From Alphaproteobacteria bacterium (GTDB lineage Bacteria > Pseudomonadota > Alphaproteobacteria > Acetobacterales > Acetobacteraceae), in assembly GCA_020850755.1 (NCBI GenBank), contig JADZEB010000018.1, positions 1-64,000 of the forward strand: a DNA stretch of 64,000 nt, written 5' to 3'. Positions 1 through 8,396 of this stretch are shown in pieces; within the stretch, counting starts at the first letter, position 1; every line of letters begins with the position of its first letter. The notes under the pieces were generated by a model. It did not search any database, had not been told where the DNA came from, and worked only from the letters and a program-made list of their open reading frames with translations. A program made the translations under genes and the position numbers.

Positions 1-983
1 CGGATGATGCCGAGCTCGAACGGCACGTCCGCCTGCTGCGCATAGCCGATCGCCGCCGGCACGCCCGAATCAGGCACCGGCACCACCACATCGGCCCCGA
101 CATGGCTTTCGCGGGCCAGTTCGGCGCCGATGCGCTTGCGCGCCTCGTAGACCGGGGTGCCCTCCATGATCGAATCGGGGCGGGCGAAGTAGATGTATTC
201 GAAGATGCAGAAGCGCGCGGCGTTCTTCTGGAACGGCCGGATCGAGCGTATGCCCTGCGGCCCCACCGTCACCATCTCGCCCGGCTCGATGTCGCGCACG
301 AACTCGGCGCCGATGATGTCGAGCGCGCAGGTTTCCGAGGTGATGATCCAGCCATCATGCAGCCGGCCCAGCACCAGCGGGCGTACCCCCCAGGGATCGC
401 GCACGCCGATCATGCCCTCGGCCGAGAGGGCGACCAGCGAGTAGGCGCCCTCGACCTGCTTCAGGGCGTCGATGAAGCGATCGACCAGGGTGGAATAGAG
501 GCTGGTCGCGATCAGGTGGACGATGACCTCGGTATCGGTGGTGGACTGGAACAGGCAGCCGCGCCGCGTCAGCGCCTTGTGCAGTGCGTAGGCATTGGTC
601 AGGTTGCCATTGTGGCCGATGGCGAAGCCGCCGAACTCGAAATCGGCGAACAAGGGCTGGACGTTGCGCAGCACGGTGCCGCCGGTGGTGGCGTAGCGCA
701 CATGGCCGATCGCCGCATGGCCGCGCAGCCCGGCCATCACCTTCGAGGAGGCGAAGATGTCGCCCACTAGGCCGAGATCCTTGTGCTGGTGGAAATGCCG
801 CCCATCGTGGGAGACGATGCCGGCCGCCTCCTGGCCGCGATGCTGGAGCGCATGCAGGCCGAGCGCGGTCAGCGCCGCCGCGTCCGGGCTGCCCCAGACG
901 CCGAACACGCCGCACTCCTCGCGCAGGTGATCATCGTCCCACGGGTGGGTGGTGATCGCGGTATCGCTGCCCGGCCTGGTCAT
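1..983 (-). CDS. purF: Amidophosphoribosyltransferase, N-terminal part (cut by window edge)
   Basis: PurF makes 5-phosphoribosylamine from PRPP and glutamine, the first committed step of purine synthesis. Read leftward from ATG 983-981, about 327 codons are present and the C-terminal part, including most of the PRPP-binding domain, lies outside the window. The N-terminal class II glutamine amidotransferase domain is clear: EECGVFG, where Cys24 would be the catalytic nucleophile after removal of a 23-residue propeptide, then LHALQHRGQEAAG, GHVRYATTG and IGHNGNLTN. Later SEGMIGVRDPWGVRPL and YIYFARPDS also match the family. cvpA lies 98 bp upstream on the same strand, the usual purF partner. 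purM and purN are about 55 kb away, so the purine genes are dispersed. Confidence 0.96.
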   Translation of the reverse strand, partial: MTRPGSDTAITTHPWDDDHLREECGVFGVWGSPDAAALTALGLHALQHRGQEAAGIVSHDGRHFHQHKDLGLVGDIFASSKVMAGLRGHAAIGHVRYATTGGTVLRNVQPLFADFEFGGFAIGHNGNLTNAYALHKALTRRGCLFQSTTDTEVIVHLIATSLYSTLVDRFIDALKQVEGAYSLVALSAEGMIGVRDPWGVRPLVLGRLHDGWIITSETCALDIIGAEFVRDIEPGEMVTVGPQGIRSIRPFQKNAARFCIFEYIYFARPDSIMEGTPVYEARKRIGAELARESHVGADVVVPVPDSGVPAAIGYAQQADVPFELGII

Positions 984-1081
984 GCTGTGCGCGTCCAACC
1001 AAGAAATGTTCCCGCCAGGGCCCGTCGCTGCCCGGCCCCGATGCCTGTGCTCCAGTTCCTACATAAACCGGCCGTCCGGCG

Positions 1082-1741
1082 CTAGCGCACCGTCTGCATG
1101 ACACGGTCGAGCGAACGGCGATCCTCGGGCCTGTAGCCCTCGGTGCGCTGCTCGGGCGCCGCCGGGGCGGGCTGCATCAACTGCCCCGGCGCCGGCGCCC
1201 CGCCATCACCGCCCTGGCCGCCGCCTGGCCGCAGGATGCCGAGATCGAGCGAGCGGAGGAGCTCGGGCGGGATCACCTTGATCAGCTCGACCGACAAGGT
1301 GTGAGCGATCGGGCGGGCGCGTGCCTCCTTCACCCAGTCGGGCCAGCTCTCGGCCGGCTTCACCAAGACGACCAGGCAGATATAGGCAACCGACAGCAGC
1401 ACTGCACCCCTGGCGACGCCGAAAGCGAGGCCAAGCGTGCGATCGAGGAAGCCCACCGCGCTTTTTCGCACGATCACGCCGATACCGTGCGCCACCAGCG
1501 ACAGCACCACGAGCACGGACAGGAACAGCAGGAAGCCGCCGCCGAAATCGGCCAGCCATTCGGGGCTGATATATTCGCGCGCTGTGGGGCGGATGCGCTC
1601 GAAACCCCAGAGCGTGGCGACGATCGCGCCCACCCAGGCCAGCACGCCAAGCACCTCGCGCACGAAGCCGCGCAACAGGCCGGCAAGTGCAGAGAGGAAC
1701 ACCACCACAACCACGGCGATGTCGATCACGTTGGCGGACAT
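1082..1741 (-). CDS. cvpA: CvpA family membrane protein
   Basis: A 219-residue inner-membrane protein of the CvpA (colicin V production) family. Four hydrophobic segments are visible: residues about 5-25 (ending in LLRGFVREV, typical of the family), 30-46, 65-90 and 105-130. The C-terminal 60 residues are a Gly/Pro/Gln-rich hydrophilic tail. The biochemical role is not settled; the family is linked to envelope integrity and, by neighbourhood, to purF. It lies just upstream of purF on the same strand and is probably cotranscribed with it. The start is the first ATG (1741-1739) and the first membrane segment begins almost at once, supporting this choice. Confidence 0.9.
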   Translation of the reverse strand: MSANVIDIAVVVVVFLSALAGLLRGFVREVLGVLAWVGAIVATLWGFERIRPTAREYISPEWLADFGGGFLLFLSVLVVLSLVAHGIGVIVRKSAVGFLDRTLGLAFGVARGAVLLSVAYICLVVLVKPAESWPDWVKEARARPIAHTLSVELIKVIPPELLRSLDLGILRPGGGQGGDGGAPAPGQLMQPAPAAPEQRTEGYRPEDRRSLDRVMQTVR

Positions 1742-2334
1742 CGCGATCCTCGCGGTCTCGGCCCTGTTGCACGCGCAGCCGGCGCGCCGGTGGGGCCGGG
1801 ACGCGGTTCAGGGCGGGCCGAGGGCCCATCGCCGCGACTCGCCCCGGCTGGCGCCAGTGCGGCCGGACATTAGCCGACCCGCCGGGACGACGCCACCAGG
1901 GAACGCGGCCCGGTCGAGATGGGTTCGGCGCGGGCTGAAAGGGCGGCCGGCACGGCGTTCGCGGCCTGCGCGGCCGGACGAGGGGCATGGGTCGGGCCCG
2001 TTCGCGCGCGCCACCTCGGGGCGCGTGCGAGGCTCCAGATACCGCGAAGGCGCAGTGAACCATCCCGCTCCGTCCTGCACCTCATTCCGCCCTGCACCTC
2101 ATGCGGAAGGGGCTGGTCATGGGCGCGCGGCTGGCGGTGCGCGCCGAACTGGTGCCAGGGGTGCGGTCCCGGCCCGGCGCGGCAGGGGGGTGTGCGGCGA
2201 TGGCCGCAGGTGCATCGGACTCGACCTGGGCGGGCAGGATCGTTAACATTTTCCCCGGTTTCGTTCGGCCGGGTCCGTACGGGGCCCTGGCCGCGTCTGA
2301 AGCGACGTACCCCGCGTGATCGAGGGAGGGTGCG
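1742..2334. other. 593-bp gene-free region between divergent cvpA and the CFA-type gene
   Basis: I see no convincing gene here. Small open frames exist on both strands but they have no ribosome site, no recognisable motif and the composition of random GC-rich DNA. It must hold the promoters for cvpA-purF (leftward) and the methyltransferase gene (rightward), but I find no strong -35/-10 pair. A 12-bp direct repeat, CCTGCACCTCAT, occurs at 2074-2085 and 2091-2102. A locally AT-richer stretch near 2240-2265 (GTTAACATTTTCCCC) is the best promoter-like patch for the rightward gene. Confidence 0.5.
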
Positions 2335-3636
2335 ATGCTTTACGAGGCACTCCTGCGCGCGCTTCTGCGCCGGGTGATCGTGGCCGGCCGTTTGCACGTC
2401 ATCCTGCCCGACGGGCGCGATTTCGTGATCGAGGGTGCGCCAGGCCCAGCGGCCGGGGTGCGCATCCTCGACCGGCGCTCGCTGCGCCATCTCGTCCGCC
2501 GCCCGGGCCTCGGCTTCGGCGAGGCGTGGATGGATGGCGGGATCGAGCCGGCGGGCTGCACGCTCTACGAACTGCTCGACCTTCTGGTGATGAACCTGGC
2601 CGCCGGCGGCCGGCTGCCCTTCGACCGGCTGGTGGCACGGGCGGCACTCTGGATGCGCCGGTTGCAGCAGCACAATTCCGCGTCCAACGCGCGACGCAAG
2701 ATCGCCCACCATTACGACTTGTCGGGCCGGCTCTACAGCCTGTTCCTCGATCGCGACCGGCAATATTCCTGCGCCTATTTCCAGAGCCCGACCGACACGA
2801 TCGAGCAGGCGCAGGCGCAGAAGAAGCGCCACATCGCCGCCAAGCTCTGCCTAGACCGGCCCGAGCTCTCCGTGCTCGATATCGGCTCGGGCTGGGGCGG
2901 GCTTGCGATCACGCTGGCGCGCGATCATGGCGCGCGCGTCACCGGCGTGACGCTCTCGGCCGAGCAGCACCGCGAGGCGACCGCCGCCGCTGCCGCCGCG
3001 GGGCTTTCCGATCGCGTTCGCTTCCTGCTGACGGACTACCGCGCGGTCACCGAACGCTTCGATCGCGTCGTCTCGGTCGGCATGTTCGAGCATGTCGGGG
3101 TGGGCTACTACCCGGCCTTCTTCGAGACGATCGGGCGCATCCTGCGTCCCGACGGGGTCGGGCTGCTGCACGCGATCGGCCGCTCGGACGGGCCGGGCTC
3201 CACCAATCCCTGGATCCGCAAATACATCTTTCCCGGCGGCTACTCCCCCGCCCTGTCCGAGGTGCTGGCGGTGGTGGAACGTTCGGGCCTATGCGCGACG
3301 GACATCGAGATACTGCGCCTGCACTATGCCGAGACGCTGCGCGCCTGGCGCGCGCGTTTCATCCGCAACCGCGACACCATCGCCGCCATCTATGACGAGC
3401 GGTTCTGCCGGATGTGGGAATTCTACCTGATCGGCAGCGAGCTTGCCTTCCGCCGCCAGGGCCACATGGTCTGGCAGATGCAGTTCGCCCATCGCCAGGA
3501 CGCGGTGCCGCTGACGCGCGACTACATCACCGACAACGAGCGCGCGGTGGCGGGCATCAACCTGGCCGACGGGCCGACGATCGAAGGCGCGCGCAACGAG
3601 GTGCAGCGTCGCGACAAGCGATCGGCGGCAGGGTAG
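2335..3636 (+). CDS. cfa: Cyclopropane-fatty-acyl-phospholipid synthase family methyltransferase
   Basis: A SAM-dependent enzyme of the CFA synthase family, which adds a methylene bridge to unsaturated acyl chains of membrane phospholipids. The 433-residue protein has the N-terminal lipid-binding region (residues 1-125), the family signature HHYDLSGRLYSLFLD followed by YSCAYF, and a Rossmann SAM site VLDIGSGWGG near residues 180-190 with TGVTLSAEQ after it. SVGMFEHVG and FPGGYSP are also typical. The start at 2335 has a good ribosome site (GAGGGAGG) 6-7 bases upstream. The next gene, dnaB, starts 183 bp downstream and is probably transcribed separately. CFA-family members can also be mycolate-type or acyl desaturation-linked methyltransferases, so the exact product is inferred. 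Confidence 0.9.
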   Translation: MLYEALLRALLRRVIVAGRLHVILPDGRDFVIEGAPGPAAGVRILDRRSLRHLVRRPGLGFGEAWMDGGIEPAGCTLYELLDLLVMNLAAGGRLPFDRLVARAALWMRRLQQHNSASNARRKIAHHYDLSGRLYSLFLDRDRQYSCAYFQSPTDTIEQAQAQKKRHIAAKLCLDRPELSVLDIGSGWGGLAITLARDHGARVTGVTLSAEQHREATAAAAAAGLSDRVRFLLTDYRAVTERFDRVVSVGMFEHVGVGYYPAFFETIGRILRPDGVGLLHAIGRSDGPGSTNPWIRKYIFPGGYSPALSEVLAVVERSGLCATDIEILRLHYAETLRAWRARFIRNRDTIAAIYDERFCRMWEFYLIGSELAFRRQGHMVWQMQFAHRQDAVPLTRDYITDNERAVAGINLADGPTIEGARNEVQRRDKRSAAG

Positions 3637-3662
3637 CGGGCGGCGGAGGCGGGTTCTCCCCG

Positions 3663-3671
3663 TTATCCACA
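3663..3671 (+). promoter_or_regulatory. Perfect DnaA box upstream of dnaB
   Basis: TTATCCACA matches the strong DnaA-box consensus exactly and sits 149 bp before the dnaB start. A weaker relative (TAACCCACA) follows directly at 3673-3681. This could place dnaB under DnaA control or mark a titration site. One perfect 9-mer alone could occur by chance, but its place in the only gap before the replicative helicase gene argues for function. Confidence 0.5.
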
Positions 3672-3819
3672 CTAACCCACAGGTCGGCGGCCACGCTCCG
3701 CCCTCGCGGACCAGGGGCGGCGCTGCTAGCATCCCGGCCGGTCGCCGCCCGCCCTCTCGCGGCGCTGGAATCCGCCGCTGCGATCGTCGCAGAATGGGCC
3801 ATCACGAATCGAGACCGCC

Positions 3820-5352
3820 ATGCCCGGCACGATCGACACCGACAAGCGCAGCACGCTCGGCCTGATCGGGCTTTCCGAACGCGCGCCGCCGGCCAATATC
3901 GAGGCAGAGCAGGCGCTGCTCGGCGCGATCCTGGCCAACAACAAGGCCTATGAGCGCATCTCGGACTTCCTCTCGCACGAGCATTTCGCGCTTGCCGCGC
4001 ACGGCAAGATCTTCGCCGCCGCCGCCCGCCTGATCGAGCGTGGCCAGCTTGCCAATGCGGTGACGCTGAAGAGCTGGTTCGAGAATACCGGCGAACTCGA
4101 GGAGGTGGGCGGGCCGCCCTATCTCGCCCAGCTGGTCGCGGCGATGGTGGGCATCATCAACGCCGCCGATTACGGCCGGGTCATCTTCGACAGCTATCTG
4201 CGCCGCCAGCTGATCGATGTCGGCGAAGAGGTGGTCAACCGCGCCTACGGCATGGAGCCGCAGGCCGATGCCCGCGCCCAGCTGGAAATGGCCGAGCAGT
4301 CGCTGTTCGACCTCGCCACATCGGGGCGGGCCGAGGGCGACTTCGTCTCCTTCGAGACCGCGCTTGCCCGCGCCGCGGATGCGGCCGAACGCGCCTTCCG
4401 CCTGGAAGGCCATGTCTCGGGCATCACCACCGGCCTGCGCGACCTCGACGCCAAGCTCGGCGGCTTGCAGAACTCCGACCTCGTCATCCTGGCCGGCCGC
4501 CCGGGCATGGGCAAGACGGCCTTGGCGATGAAGATCGCCTTCTCGGCGGCCAAGGCGGCGCACGAGGAGGCCGAAGCGGCGGCGGGCGAGGGCGAGGGCC
4601 GCAGGCGCGAGCGCAAGACGGTGGCCGTGTTCTCGCTCGAAATGTCGGCCGACCAGCTTGCCACCCGCCTTGTCGCCGAGCAGACGCGCATCAGCTCCGA
4701 TCGCATCCGGCGCGGCGATATCGCGCAGAAGGACTTCGACCGCTTCGTGCTCGCCACCCAGCAACTCTACCAGCTGCCCTTGTTCATCGACGACACGCCG
4801 GCGCTGTCGATCTCGGCGCTGCGCACGCGCGCGCGGCGGCTCAAGCGCAAGGAAGGGCTCGGCCTGATCGTGGTCGACTACCTGCAATTGCTGCGCCCGC
4901 CCTTGGGCGAGCGGCCCGAGAACCGCGTGCTCGAGATCAGCGCCATCACCCAGGGCCTCAAGGCGCTGGCCAAGGAGCTGGCGGTGCCGGTGCTGGCGCT
5001 GTCGCAGCTCTCGCGCGCGGTGGAGAGCCGCGAGGACAAGCGCCCGCAGCTTTCCGACCTGCGCGAATCCGGCACGATCGAGCAGGACGCCGACGTGGTG
5101 ATCTTCCTCTATCGCGACGAGTACTATCTCGCCGGTCGCAAGCCCAAGGAGACGCAGTTCCCCGAGCCGGGCAAGCTCGAGGACGCCATCACCAAGTGGC
5201 AGGAGCAGATGGACAAGGTCCACAACGTGGCCGAGATCATCATCGCCAAGCAGCGCCACGGCCCCACCGGCACGGTCGAGGCCTATTTCGAGGGCGAGTT
5301 CACCGCCTTCGGCAACCTCGATCGCCACCACGCAGACGCCGACATGGGCTAG
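3820..5352 (+). CDS. dnaB: Replicative DNA helicase DnaB
   Basis: DnaB is the hexameric 5'-3' helicase of the replication fork. The 510-residue protein has the N-terminal domain (PPANIEAEQALLGAIL, residues about 26-41), a linker, and the RecA-like C-terminal domain with Walker A GRPGMGKT (about 226-233), the FSLEM motif, Walker B LIVVDYLQLL, ALSQLSRAVESR and the end-region IIAKQRHGPTGTV. An acidic/basic insert of about 20 residues (near 250-270, HEEAEAAAGEGEGRRRERK) lies between Walker A and FSLEM, where many bacterial DnaB proteins have only a short loop. The ATG at 3820 is the first in frame with the conserved start. The stop codon is part of a repeat element boundary (CTAG 5349-5352). Confidence 0.97.
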   Translation: MPGTIDTDKRSTLGLIGLSERAPPANIEAEQALLGAILANNKAYERISDFLSHEHFALAAHGKIFAAAARLIERGQLANAVTLKSWFENTGELEEVGGPPYLAQLVAAMVGIINAADYGRVIFDSYLRRQLIDVGEEVVNRAYGMEPQADARAQLEMAEQSLFDLATSGRAEGDFVSFETALARAADAAERAFRLEGHVSGITTGLRDLDAKLGGLQNSDLVILAGRPGMGKTALAMKIAFSAAKAAHEEAEAAAGEGEGRRRERKTVAVFSLEMSADQLATRLVAEQTRISSDRIRRGDIAQKDFDRFVLATQQLYQLPLFIDDTPALSISALRTRARRLKRKEGLGLIVVDYLQLLRPPLGERPENRVLEISAITQGLKALAKELAVPVLALSQLSRAVESREDKRPQLSDLRESGTIEQDADVVIFLYRDEYYLAGRKPKETQFPEPGKLEDAITKWQEQMDKVHNVAEIIIAKQRHGPTGTVEAYFEGEFTAFGNLDRHHADADMG

Positions 5353-5475
5353 AGCAGAGGACGTCCCGGTGGAACCGCCCAGCGGCTTCACCTGCCGGGC
5401 CAAGCTGCCCGTATCGCCTGGTTTCCCGGCCGCGGCATTCGTTCGGCCGATGGATGCGGAACGGCGCGTGGCCAG
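5349..5475 (-). repeat. CTAG-bounded intergenic repeat, copy 1 (reverse orientation, degenerate)
   Basis: Read on the minus strand this stretch aligns along its length with the copy at 9851-9980. The shared blocks are a first hairpin built on CCGTTC...CGGCCGAACG, GCAGCTTGGCCCG, the GGCGGTTCCACC block and the right end GTCCTCTGCTCTAG. The right-end CTAG (5349-5352) contains the TAG stop of dnaB. The left end, near 5471-5476, is worn. It fills most of the gap between dnaB and alr and is the most diverged of the four copies. Confidence 0.7.
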
Positions 5476-5553
5476 GGGGCGGGGCCGTCCGGCCGGGGCC
5501 GCGTCGTGCATTCTTGCCTTGACGCGCGCCCATCCTCCCGCCAAACCGCCGCC

Positions 5554-6777
5554 ATGAGCCTTGCCGCCCCCGCCGGTTCGAGCCGCCACGGCCCCCCTTC
5601 GCCCGGCCCCGCCCTCGCGCCCGCCGATCTGGCTGCGGCCCCTGTCGGCACCGCGCCGCCGGGCGCGGGCGCGGTGCTGGCGATCGACCTCGATGCCATC
5701 GCCGCCAACTGGCGCGCCTTGCGCGACCGCCATGCCGCGCGGCGCATCGCCGGCGTGGTCAAGGCCGATGCCTACGGCCTCGGCGCCGCCCAGGTTGCGC
5801 CCCGCCTCGCCGCCGAGGGCTGCCGGCATTTCTTCGTCGCCCATCTGGCCGAGGCGGTGGCGCTCGGCCCGCTCCTGCCCGCCGATGCCATGCTCGCCGT
5901 GCTCAACGGGCTGATGGCGGGCAGCACGGCCGAGTTCCGCGCCCACGGCCTCGTGCCGGTGCTGAACGACCTGGCCGAGATCGAGGCATGGGCCAACGCC
6001 GCGCGCGCCGCCGGCACCGCCCTGCCCGCGATCCTGCACATCGACACGGGCATGAGCCGGCTCGGCCTCGATGCGCGCTCGCTCGAGCGGCTGGCACAGG
6101 ACCCCTCGCGCCTCGACGGTCTCGACCTCCGCTTCGTCATGTCCCACCTCGCCCGCAGCGAGGAGGACGTGCCGATGAACCCCGCCCAGCTTGCCCGCTT
6201 CCGCGCCGCCTGCGCACGGCTGCCGCGCGCGCCGCAAAGCCTCGCCAACTCCTCGGGCCTGTTCCTCGGCCCCGACTATCATTTCGACCTCGGCCGCCCT
6301 GGCGCGGCAACCTACGGCATCAACCCCAAGCCCGGGCATGCCAACCCGATGCGCACCACCGTCCGGCTTCTGGGCCGCGTCCTGCAGGTGCGCGAAATCG
6401 GCGCGGGCGAGAGCGTGGGCTATGGCGCGACCTTCGTCGCCGCGCGGCCCTCGCGCATCGCCACCGTGGCGGTGGGCTACGCGGATGGCTATCTTCGCAG
6501 CCTTTCCGCCCGCGCCCGCGCCGTCATCGCCGGGCGGGCGGTGCCGCTGGTGGGGCGCGTCTCGATGGACCTGATCACGCTCGATGTGACCGACCTGCCC
6601 GAGGCCGACGCCCATGCCGGCGCCTGGGCCGAGCTGATCGGCCCCAAGGAGCCGCCCGACGCGATCGCCGAGCGCGCCGGCACCAACGGCTACGAGATCC
6701 TGACCTCGCTCGGCGCGCGCTACCATCGCCAGTATCTGGGGCGGCATCCCGGCCAGCCGGCGGGCGAGGTGCGCTGA
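5554..6777 (+). CDS. alr: Alanine racemase
   Basis: A PLP enzyme interconverting L- and D-alanine for peptidoglycan. The PLP lysine is in VVKADAYGLG (Lys70 from this start). Other family features are the substrate-side SLANSSG, FDLGRPGAATYGI, ESVGYGATFVA with the second catalytic tyrosine region, and VGRVSMDLITLDVTD. The 407 residues include an N-terminal Ala/Pro-rich stretch of about 35 residues before AIDLDAIAANW. A GTG 48 bp upstream is in frame, but the ATG at 5554 fits the family length better. The stop (TGA 6775-6777) shares its last base with the start of the next gene, so alr heads an alr-mlaE-mlaF-radA operon. Confidence 0.94.
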   Translation: MSLAAPAGSSRHGPPSPGPALAPADLAAAPVGTAPPGAGAVLAIDLDAIAANWRALRDRHAARRIAGVVKADAYGLGAAQVAPRLAAEGCRHFFVAHLAEAVALGPLLPADAMLAVLNGLMAGSTAEFRAHGLVPVLNDLAEIEAWANAARAAGTALPAILHIDTGMSRLGLDARSLERLAQDPSRLDGLDLRFVMSHLARSEEDVPMNPAQLARFRAACARLPRAPQSLANSSGLFLGPDYHFDLGRPGAATYGINPKPGHANPMRTTVRLLGRVLQVREIGAGESVGYGATFVAARPSRIATVAVGYADGYLRSLSARARAVIAGRAVPLVGRVSMDLITLDVTDLPEADAHAGAWAELIGPKEPPDAIAERAGTNGYEILTSLGARYHRQYLGRHPGQPAGEVR

Positions 6778-7553
6778 TGCTCGACATGCTGGCCGCGGTC
6801 GGGCGCGGCACCTTCGGCTTCCTCTCCACCATCGGCACGGTCGCGCTGTTCGCCGCGACCGCGCTCGGCCATAGCGTGCGCCCGCCCTTCTACTGGCGCA
6901 ACTTCATCCGCCAGTGCATCGACATCGGCTATTTCTCGCTGCCGGTGGTGGCGCTGACGGCGATCTTCTCGGGCATGGTGCTGGCGCTGCAAAGCTATAC
7001 CGGCTTCGCCCGCTTCTCGGCCGAGGGGGCGGTCGCGACCGTGGTCGTCCTGTCGATGACGCGCGAGCTTGGCCCGGTGCTGGCCGGGCTGATGGTCGCC
7101 GGGCGCATCGGCGCGGCGATGGCGGCCGAGATCGGCACCATGCGCGTGACCGACCAGATCGACGCCCTGACCACGCTCTCGACCAACCCGTTCAAGTATC
7201 TGGTCGTGCCGCGCCTCGTGGCGGGCACGCTGATGCTGCCGCTGCTCGTGCTGGTGGCCGACATACTCGGCGTGATGGGCGGCTTCCTGGTCGGCACCGC
7301 CAAGCTCGGCTTCAACAGCGGCGCCTACATGGCCCGCACCTGGGAATATCTCGAGGCCGAGGACGTGGTCTCCGGGCTGGTGAAGGCGGCGGTGTTCGGC
7401 TTCCTGGTGGCGCTGATGGGCTGCTATCACGGCTACCGCTCGCGCGGCGGCGCGCAAGGCGTGGGCGCGGCGACGACGAACGCGGTCGTGTCCGCCTCGA
7501 TCCTGATCCTGATCTTCAACTACATCATCACCGAGCTGTTCTTCGCCCGATGA
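6777..7553 (+). CDS. mlaE: MlaE/YrbE-family ABC transporter permease
   Basis: The permease of an MCE/Mla-type lipid ABC transporter, which moves phospholipid between inner and outer membranes. The 258-residue protein has the conserved core with SGMVLALQSYTGF near residue 65, LTRELGPVLAGLMVAGR-type sequence (here SMTRELGPVLAGLMVAGRIG) and AAMAAEIGTMRVTDQIDAL, the MlaE hallmark, plus about five to six hydrophobic segments. It overlaps alr by one base and mlaF by four (ATGA). The MlaD substrate-binding, MlaC and MlaB partners are absent from this operon, so the complex must be completed from elsewhere in the genome. Confidence 0.92.
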   Translation: MLDMLAAVGRGTFGFLSTIGTVALFAATALGHSVRPPFYWRNFIRQCIDIGYFSLPVVALTAIFSGMVLALQSYTGFARFSAEGAVATVVVLSMTRELGPVLAGLMVAGRIGAAMAAEIGTMRVTDQIDALTTLSTNPFKYLVVPRLVAGTLMLPLLVLVADILGVMGGFLVGTAKLGFNSGAYMARTWEYLEAEDVVSGLVKAAVFGFLVALMGCYHGYRSRGGAQGVGAATTNAVVSASILILIFNYIITELFFAR

Positions 7554-8383
7554 GCGCGCCCGCCCCAGCCGCACCGATGCCAGCCGCACCGATGCCTGCC
7601 GCGCCGGCGGATACGCCGCCGCCCAAGATCCGCGTGCGCGGCCTGACCAAGCGCTTCGGGCCCAAGCTCGTGCTCGACGCGCTCGACCTCGACCTGCCGG
7701 CGCGGCATTCGCTGGTGGTGATCGGCGGCTCGGGCTCGGGAAAGAGCGTGCTGATCAAGTGCATCCTCGGCCTGATCGAGCCGGACGAGGGCGCCATCGA
7801 GATCGACGGGCGCAACGTCCTTGCCATGTCGCGCGAGGAGCGCGAGGCCGTGAACGCCCATATGGGCATGCTGTTCCAGGCCGGCGCCCTGTTCGACAGC
7901 CTGCCGGTCTGGGAGAATGTCTGCTTCGGACTGCTCGCCAAGAACGAGATCGGCCGGTGCGCGGCGCGCGAGAAGGCGGTCGAGATCCTTTCGCGCGTGG
8001 GCCTGACGCCCGATGTCGCCGCGCTCTATCCGGCCGAGCTGTCGGGCGGCATGCAGAAGCGCGTCGCACTGGCGCGCGCCATTGCCGCGCAGCCCGACAT
8101 CATCTTCTTCGACGAGCCAACCACCGGGCTCGATCCGATCATGGGCGCGATCATCGACAGCCTGATCGTCGATTGCGTGCGCCGCCTCGGCGCTACCGCC
8201 TTCTCGATCACGCACGACATGGCCTCGGCCAAGCGCATCGCCGATTCGGTGGCGATGATCTTCAAGGGCAAGATCATCTGGCGGGGCCCCTCGGCCGAGA
8301 TCGACCATCCCGGCAACCCCTATGTCGAGCAGTTCGTGAAGGGCCAGAAGGACGGGCCGATCCAGATGGAGGTGCGGCGCTAG
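7550..8383 (+). CDS. mlaF: MlaF-type ABC transporter ATP-binding protein
   Basis: The ATPase partner of the MlaE permease just upstream (four-base ATGA overlap). The 277-residue protein carries Walker A GGSGSGKSVLIK (about residues 63-74), the MlaF-type Q-loop MLFQAGALFDSLPVWENV, signature ELSGGMQKRVALARA, Walker B IIFFDEPTTGLDP and the switch SITHDM. The N-terminal 20 residues are a low-complexity run in which a MPAAP-type unit is repeated three times, encoded by a 15-bp direct repeat; it is variable sequence, not part of the domain. The following gene, radA, starts 13 bp after the stop. Confidence 0.93.
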   Translation: MSAPAPAAPMPAAPMPAAPADTPPPKIRVRGLTKRFGPKLVLDALDLDLPARHSLVVIGGSGSGKSVLIKCILGLIEPDEGAIEIDGRNVLAMSREEREAVNAHMGMLFQAGALFDSLPVWENVCFGLLAKNEIGRCAAREKAVEILSRVGLTPDVAALYPAELSGGMQKRVALARAIAAQPDIIFFDEPTTGLDPIMGAIIDSLIVDCVRRLGATAFSITHDMASAKRIADSVAMIFKGKIIWRGPSAEIDHPGNPYVEQFVKGQKDGPIQMEVRR

Positions 8384-8396
8384 CCGCCCGGCCCGC

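Noticed and set aside
2101..2319. Small 72-codon frame before the CFA-type gene
   Set aside because: No ribosome site, no recognisable motif, and composition like the non-coding DNA around it.
3802..6747. 981-codon open frame on the minus strand across dnaB and alr
   Set aside because: It is the antisense of two certain genes. Stop codons are rare in all frames of such GC-rich coding DNA, and the product is low-complexity Gly/Arg/His/Asp sequence with no motif.
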